Source of the DNA: Actinostola sp. cb2023
Lineage: Eukaryota; Cnidaria; Anthozoa; Actiniaria; Actinostolidae
Assembly: GCA_033675265.1 (NCBI GenBank)
Contig: JAUJYZ010000343.1
Span: forward strand, 124,001-188,000
Direction of reading: 5' to 3'
DNA: 64,000 nucleotides
The notes under the pieces: generated by a model
What the model was told of the DNA's origin: nothing
Seen by the model: only the letters and a program-made list of their open reading frames with translations
Database searches by the model: none
Position numbers and translations under genes: made by a program
Shown here: positions 57,290 through 64,000 of the stretch, one piece after another
Position numbering within the stretch: the stretch's first letter is position 1
How the letters are laid out: every line of letters starts with the position of its first letter

Positions 57290-57527
57290 AGGGGCGAATC
57301 TAGAGATTTTGAAAGGGGGGTGCACCACTAAGGGGTCGTAAGGCCCCTTCTTCTAGGGGGTGCGGGGGCAGGCCCCCCCCCCCCTAGAAAATTTTGAAAT
57401 CTAGAAGGTCGAAAATGCAATTTCCATCCATTCTGGGCATCAAATGGTGGGGAGACGTGGGCGAATATGTATCGGGCCCAACTCAAAGGGGGGGGCACCG
57501 GTCTCCCATGCCCCCCCTTTACGATAT
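57290..57527. mobile_element. CAGGGGCGGATC MITE, copy 2, right end lost
   Basis: Matches 7971-8200 over GAATCTAGAGATTTTGAAAG, TTTCCATCCATTCTGGGCAT and CGGGCCCAACTC. The right terminus is replaced by a segment reading GGCCGGGAATCGAACTGACC, tRNA B-box-like on the minus strand, possibly a SINE piece. Confidence 0.7.
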
Positions 57528-57660
57528 AATACTGCTTTAACGTCCCTGCCAAGGACGCGGCCGGGAATCGAACTGACCCACTGTTGTTATAGGTATGAAC
57601 AAGGTGTGAACAAGATGTGAAATGCCTATTCACAAGTCAAAGTTGGTTGATTGAATTTGA

Positions 57661-57790
57661 AATCGAGACGTATGCGGATATTTTTGAATCCGCAACTTTT
57701 TCGATGTGGATTGGCCTCCCAAATTATTTTTAATCCGCATCGAAAAAGTTGAGGATTCAAAAATATCCGCATACGTGTGGACGGGGCCTT
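57661..57790. mobile_element. small fold-back MITE
   Basis: CGTATGCGGATATTTTTGAA is mirrored by TTCAAAAATATCCGCATACG, with ATCCGCA and CGAAAAAGTTG repeated inside. Confidence 0.7.
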
Positions 57791-58046
57791 ACACTACCAG
57801 GGACGTAGGAGACGGGTTCTATTATTTTATAATTATCTTTTATATTCATATTTATATTCTCTTCACAGAGCCCTTCTGAAAATCAGTTTTGCTGACGTAG
57901 GCCGTCTGTAAAAAGATTTTATAAATAAATATAATAAATAAACGGGGAGAACTAGGGGATATTGGCCCCGGAAAAACAAAACCCTTCTGCATATCCTGTA
58001 CGGTGTCGAAAGTTTTAGACATTTGAAAAACCATGCAGTTTATAAT

Positions 58047-58300
58047 TTAGAAACTTTTGATTCTTATCAGCGAATAATTATCTAAAGTGACAATATTTTT
58101 GAACAATGATGGAGGCTTAGATTTAGTGTTAGTTTCGTCAATGGTACGTCTATGTTCATTAAACCTGTCTTTTAATCGTCGTTTTGTTTCACCTATATAC
58201 TGTAATCTATAGCGATTACATTGGATCATATACATGTATATTAGATTTTTAGTGTTGCAGATTAGGTGGGATTTAATAGCGTGAGTTTCACCAGTGGCAA
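58047..58300 (-). pseudogene. Penelope-like element remnant, GIY-YIG endonuclease domain
   Basis: The minus strand encodes TGETHAIKSHLICNTKN followed by YMIQCNRYRLQYIGETKRRL and DRFNEHRRTID. This is the typical start of the GIY-YIG domain at the C terminus of Penelope-like reverse transcriptases (conserved YIGET, R-x-R/K-F-x-EH-R). The frame ends soon after and the rest of the endonuclease is not continuous; no reverse transcriptase was found. The expected second Cys of the CxxC is Tyr here. It is a decayed retroelement tail; flanks to about 57850 may belong to it. Confidence 0.6.
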
Positions 58301-58889
58301 AAAAAGTGTATTGTTGAAGATATTTTTTACAATTTTTTGCAGGCCATCATCTTTTGGTATATAAAATATCGAGCGAGTTTTTTTCTTTTTTTTTCAAAAC
58401 TGAAATCGTCAAAAATATCAAATAGACCATTCCCGCACTTTGCTGCAATGCCCACGAACAATAGCACCATGTTGAGGCTGTGGTAGACATTTACTGTATA
58501 GTTTGTTACCCAACCTCGATCTGAAGCCATTGTTCGTGGTATTGTACGATAAACATCGATACATCTGATATTTTGAAACCAGACAATTGCAAAGTTATCT
58601 TTTCTCATCAGACTAGATTGTTTTTAAATTTCTATTGTCCTTCAAGACTCCGACGTCCGCACATAAATAATTAATAATTGCCATTCTAGCCCTCCTCCGC
58701 CCCCTCCCCCTCCCCCTGACTAAAAATCACACTCCTACTCCCTCTATCATATATCCCCCTATTTCATTTGTATATTTGTATCTATTTCCTAAGATTTGCT
58801 TGTTTATTCATTCATTGATATATCAGTATACAATAACCGATACAGTATAGTATTTTTTCTTTTGATCAATTGTAGTATTTTCCGCGGGA

Positions 58890-60492
<1,603 letters not shown>

Positions 60493-61176
60493 GTTAGTAG
60501 AGAAATTAATTCCACTTTAATAAGTTATGTTATGTATAAAACTACAATGTAATCAATAACAATGTGGAGTTAAACCGTTCCCCTCTACTCGTAAACACGA
60601 AATCATTGGACAATATTATGATTATAGTGCACTATTGTAATTATTTGGGTCCATTTGTCTGTGTTTTACAATGTACTGGTTGAGTTTTACAGGGAATATG
60701 TGTTGATGTTGATGAAAGTTCGTTGTATTGAGTACATCAGAGAGGCAGGTGTGTGTCAGATATTAGACCAAACAGAACAAACATGTTTGTTTGTCTAAAC
60801 CTTTCACTGCCATAGAAGGGTAGAAAGCACTGATCACTTTCACTTATGTAACGTTACTGTACTGTATTGTAGATGGTTCCTGTTGTTTTAATATCAATTA
60901 TTGTTAAGTGTTGTTGCCTGAAAAACATATACTGGCAAAGTATTCGATTTAGAAAATACACTCGCGTTAAGTGAATCTATATTGAAAGAATTATTGTTAT
61001 TGGTTGATTCAGAGTAGTATTTGAATATTTCCTACATTGATAAATAAACATCACTAACAGATCTTGAAAAGCTCTTGACCAGAGTTACAGTACGTGTATT
61101 TCTAGCTCACCTAAATTTATTGTTTTAGTAGATTTAAATTGAATTCAACTCTCTCTGTATCATGCTAGTTTCACTT
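60493..61176. other. PPP4R3 intron 4, first part, nothing recognised
   Basis: AT-rich sequence with no ORF of coding character and no clear inverted repeat. Confidence 0.5.
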
Positions 61177-62166
61177 TAGCCTGCGTAGCTTGGCGGTCTG
61201 GAAGGGGATTGGGAAGGGGGGAGGGGGGAGGGGGGAGGGGAAAAAGGAAGGAGTTGAGGGGATTGGGGAGGAGATTGGGAGGGGAGAGGGGATTGGGGAG
61301 GAGAAGGGGGAAAGACTGCCTGCCCGAAGACTATGGGGTTTTGAATACCGCCTATTTGCTAATCCAATTAAAATAACGAATCATACGATTTGATCTTTCT
61401 TCACCATCGTAATAATAATCTATAATCCAACAAATACCATCTTTGGTACATAAGATACATACGACAACTGCAGAAACACTTCGATGTAAAGCACGTACTG
61501 TGGTTGTTTTTAAGGAAGACGAGAAAACGCCGCTCTCAGTTATCGAGTATATGAACTCTGGAGGAGAATTAACAATGGCATCGATATTTTCGCAAAGTTC
61601 AACTGCAGAACAGTTAAGAGATTGTATCTCTGCAATCTGGTTCAAAATGATACTCTTCAAGGGAGAAATCACAATGACACTCACTGGATGTGTATCGTCC
61701 TGTTCCAACGCTTTTCTTACCAGTAGGAAAACTATGAATATAGAAATGCTTTTGCCAAAGCCTGTCGGCGAAATAGCCAACACATCTTTTCCTCGAAGCA
61801 AATCTTTAACAGCCTGCCTAATTGCTCTGGTTTTAAAGTAAGATCTCTGTGAGAATTCTTTAAGAATTCCAAGTTTTTTTCAGTACACACGTCTTCGCTT
61901 GTCGCCGCCTCGTGAAAAGTTTGAATGATTCTTGATTATAAGTGTTGTTGACACCCGTTGACAGACACGTCACTTTTTAGCCAATCAGTATTTCCTGTTC
62001 TCCAGCGGACGGGCAATTCAAAAACCCATAGTCTTCGGGCAGGCGGTCTTTCCCCCCCTTCTCCTCCCCAATCCCCTCTCCCCTCCCAATCTCCTCCCCA
62101 ATCCCCTCTCCTCCTTCCTTTTCCCCCTCCCCAATCCCCTTCCAGACCGCCAAGCTACGCAGGCTA
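61177..62166. mobile_element. Mutator-like element carrying a RecQ helicase fragment
   Basis: About 170-bp TIRs start TAGCCTGCGTAGCTTGGCGG, continue through a G-rich tract and end near GCCCGAAGACTATGGGTTTT. The 9-bp flanks GTTTCACTT (61168-61176) and GTTTCATTT (62167-62175) look like a target duplication with one change. The interior is gene-derived rather than transposase-derived, so it resembles a Pack-MULE. Intron 4 of PPP4R3. Confidence 0.7.
61352..61870 (-). pseudogene. captured RecQ-like helicase fragment, frameshifted
   Basis: The minus strand encodes LLRGKDVLAISPTGFGKS (Q-adjacent region and Walker A motif I) and VIVISPLKSIILNQIAEIQ (motif Ia), the N-terminal part of RecQ-family ATPase domains. 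Just upstream the Q-motif (LTLKPEQ) is present but in a different frame, so one base was gained or lost around 61815-61825. Downstream the frame departs from the family where the DEAH box should be and then runs into the TIR. There is no complete helicase; not expected to be active. Confidence 0.65.
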
Positions 62167-62235
62167 GTTTCATTTGTCCTTCCTGTGAGTCTCACTTTGA
62201 TGCCAATAGTTCAGTTCTGGTGCTTTTAATATGTA

Positions 62236-62449
62236 CACATATTTCAAAAAACGTTGTCAAAGCAACAACCGAAGTGAATTATTGAATTCCAATAATGTTT
62301 CTATAAGGACTAATTACAACATGTGAACATTTTCACGTGCTTCTCTGATTTGAATAATAATTTGCCAACACAAAACCAGCATTCACTTTGGTCTTGGCTT
62401 GATGCTTGTTGCTTTGAATGCAACAACGTTTTTTGAAATAGGTGTATAC
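62236..62449. mobile_element. small TIR element (TTTCAAAAAACGTTGT ends)
   Basis: ATTTCAAAAAACGTTGTCAA is mirrored by CAACAACGTTTTTTGAAAT. The arms include AAGCAACAA and its complement. Confidence 0.7.
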
Positions 62450-63602
62450 AAAATATGTATGTGGAATAGAACATTTGGTAATAATGTATTGATAGTAATA
62501 TATAGTATTGAAAGTTTAATATTATTATTGCTCCATATGTACAGTGTATGTAGAATAGAATGGTAATTTAATTAATTATAATAATTATAAAAGCATCGAG
62601 ACTCCTGTTAGGTGCGTGTTAAGAAATATATATTATTATTATTATTATTATTTATAGTAATGAAGGTTATTATTACTGCTCCATATATGTATATAGAATG
62701 AAATGGTAATTAGCAAATCGAACATGGTTTTCCATTGTCTGTACTTTGTTTTTTTTTTACAACAATATTTGCTTAGGAAAGCGGAAAAGGCTCCCAAAAT
62801 GACAAATAAATTTGAAAGAAAAATTGATTCAAGCGCGCGCTGGTTCCATGCGTGAGCGAAACATCATTCTATACGTCTGTCCTCTTATCGACAATGGCTC
62901 TTATCCAATTATTAGTAGTGCGCAAGAAATTTTACAAATGTTGTAAAATATAGTATTGAAGGTGTTACTCCATATTATGTATGTAGAATAGAATAGTAAA
63001 TATAGTATAGATGTATACAAATGCCAATAGTCAACCACATGGTTGTCATGACAATGTTGTGGCTTTTGTCATCCATGTGGACTACAATGAATCCAGTTCT
63101 GCTAGATATGCTAATCTACTAAATGTACTCAATCGTTGTACTTTGTAAAGTTTCCACTTACAAGTACACAAAAATCATACATGTTAAAAAATAGGTACGC
63201 TACAGCAACAACACATTAACAACTATGCTCGAGTTCTTTAATGTCTCAAACTTTCATCAATCACTGGCACTACTGATGTTCTACTGCGAGAATGAGACTA
63301 TTTAGGCATTCGGCTTGGCAATTCTTGCAGCTCTCATAATATGTACAAATAAACTTAAACAGGGTAAAGAAACATATACAGTACATCACGAGAAACGTCG
63401 CCATCTCAGCAATGGACAATCTCGTTCGCAGATCCCACAATTTATACAGCAATAGCTACTGTGAAAATGTAGGATGAGTTAGTGTAAGCTTTCGGACGGC
63501 CCTATTTACATAGTTCAGTTATATATTTCCTGTACCCAGGAAGCCTGCGTTCATGCAGTTATGCATCTAGTTTGCAATCAAATCCTGGATAGTTAAAGGA
63601 CA
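62450..63602. other. AT-rich intronic stretch with a degenerate TATGTAGAATAGAA repeat
   Basis: TGTAGAATAGAATGGTAAT-like segments recur near 62462, 62549, 62688 and 62985, with (TTA)n runs. Nothing coding was recognised. Confidence 0.5.
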
Positions 63603-63705
63603 AAGGCACAGCAGCCACGTTGGTGGTGTGTTGGTGCCAAACAAGAGAAGCTAATGAAAAGACTGGACACCAGCATGGTCACCATGATGTCCCATACAAA
63701 CCACG
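63603..63705. mobile_element. MITE with CCACGTTGGTGG ends, copy 2
   Basis: Shares AACAAGAGAAGCTAATGAAA and the inverted CACCAGCATGGTCACC with 4512-4608. Confidence 0.55.
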
Positions 63706-63933
63706 ACATCAACATTATTATTTTTCCTTTTTTTCTAAGTTTATCAATATCAATATCACAACTTTACAGTAGATATCGAATAAGTTTCTGTGGTTAGTAG
63801 GAGGGAAAAACTTTCTAATATCAGAAAGGATCCTGGCCACTTGTTATCAGCACCGTCAGGCCTGGCATCAACTTATCAATACAATATATTTTCTATCCAT
63901 ACATATTTTTGTGATTACACAAAAGCAAAGTCA

Positions 63934-64000
63934 TACAGTCATTCTCAAAAAGGTTGTCCAGATGAAAAGACTACAATACTACAATAAAGTCACGTGATTC
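63934..64000. mobile_element. TACAGTCATTCTCAAAAAGG element, copy 3, cut by the window end
   Basis: The left 67 bp are almost identical to 21898-21964 (TACAGTCATTCTCAAAAAGG through AATAAAGTCACGTGATTC). Confidence 0.75.

Noticed and set aside
57540..57590. tRNA gene on the minus strand (GTTCGATTCCCGGCC)
   Set aside because: Only a B-box-like stretch; no A box, acceptor stem or anticodon arm could be folded. Probably a SINE fragment.

Overview
This is animal (metazoan) nuclear DNA. It has spliced genes with GT/AG introns, a polyadenylation signal, an RFX X-box and dense interspersed DNA transposons. It is AT-rich, and TACATGTA-type motifs recur throughout. The conserved genes fit an invertebrate, possibly a sponge, cnidarian or marine bilaterian, but the sequence alone does not settle which. 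There are no prokaryotic operons, tRNA or rRNA genes, or CRISPR arrays.

Four protein-coding genes were reconstructed exon by exon. (1) Positions 42-7708 (+) carry the 3' eight coding exons of alpha-SNAP, the NSF adaptor of SNARE recycling; the 5' part lies left of the window. (2) Positions 51330-10723 (-) carry a 28-exon, about 733-residue coiled-coil gene that most resembles vertebrate CCDC175. It covers 40 kb because its introns are full of tandem arrays and transposons. (3) Positions 51788-56177 (+) carry CFAP36 (CCDC104), with a BART-like domain and ciliary function, divergently transcribed from gene 2. (4) Positions 59107-60492 (+) carry the first four coding exons of PPP4R3 (SMEK), a regulatory subunit of protein phosphatase 4, which continues past the right edge. 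Genes 1 and 2 converge tail to tail, with 3 kb between stop codons.

Genes 2 and 3 face each other across a 457-bp interval holding an exact match to the RFX X-box consensus. RFX factors drive ciliary genes, so this supports a ciliary role for the coiled-coil gene as well as for CFAP36.

The rest is repeats. Large tandem arrays include a 108-bp satellite (18.6-21.7 kb), a 22-bp array (28.2-29.5 kb), a 36-bp array of about 125 copies (32.5-37.0 kb), a 65/69-bp array (39.7-42.15 kb) and a 39-bp CCAAT-rich array (48.5-49.8 kb). Four of them start at, or within about 50 bp of, a splice donor of gene 2, and several look as if they grew from a MITE. About 40 short inverted-repeat elements are visible. 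They include two Mutator-like elements with 9-bp target duplications (one carrying a broken RecQ helicase fragment), a nested 7-8-bp TSD element with an acidic Ser-rich ORF, and a Penelope-like GIY-YIG remnant. The very long open frames in this window are by-products of the arrays, not genes.
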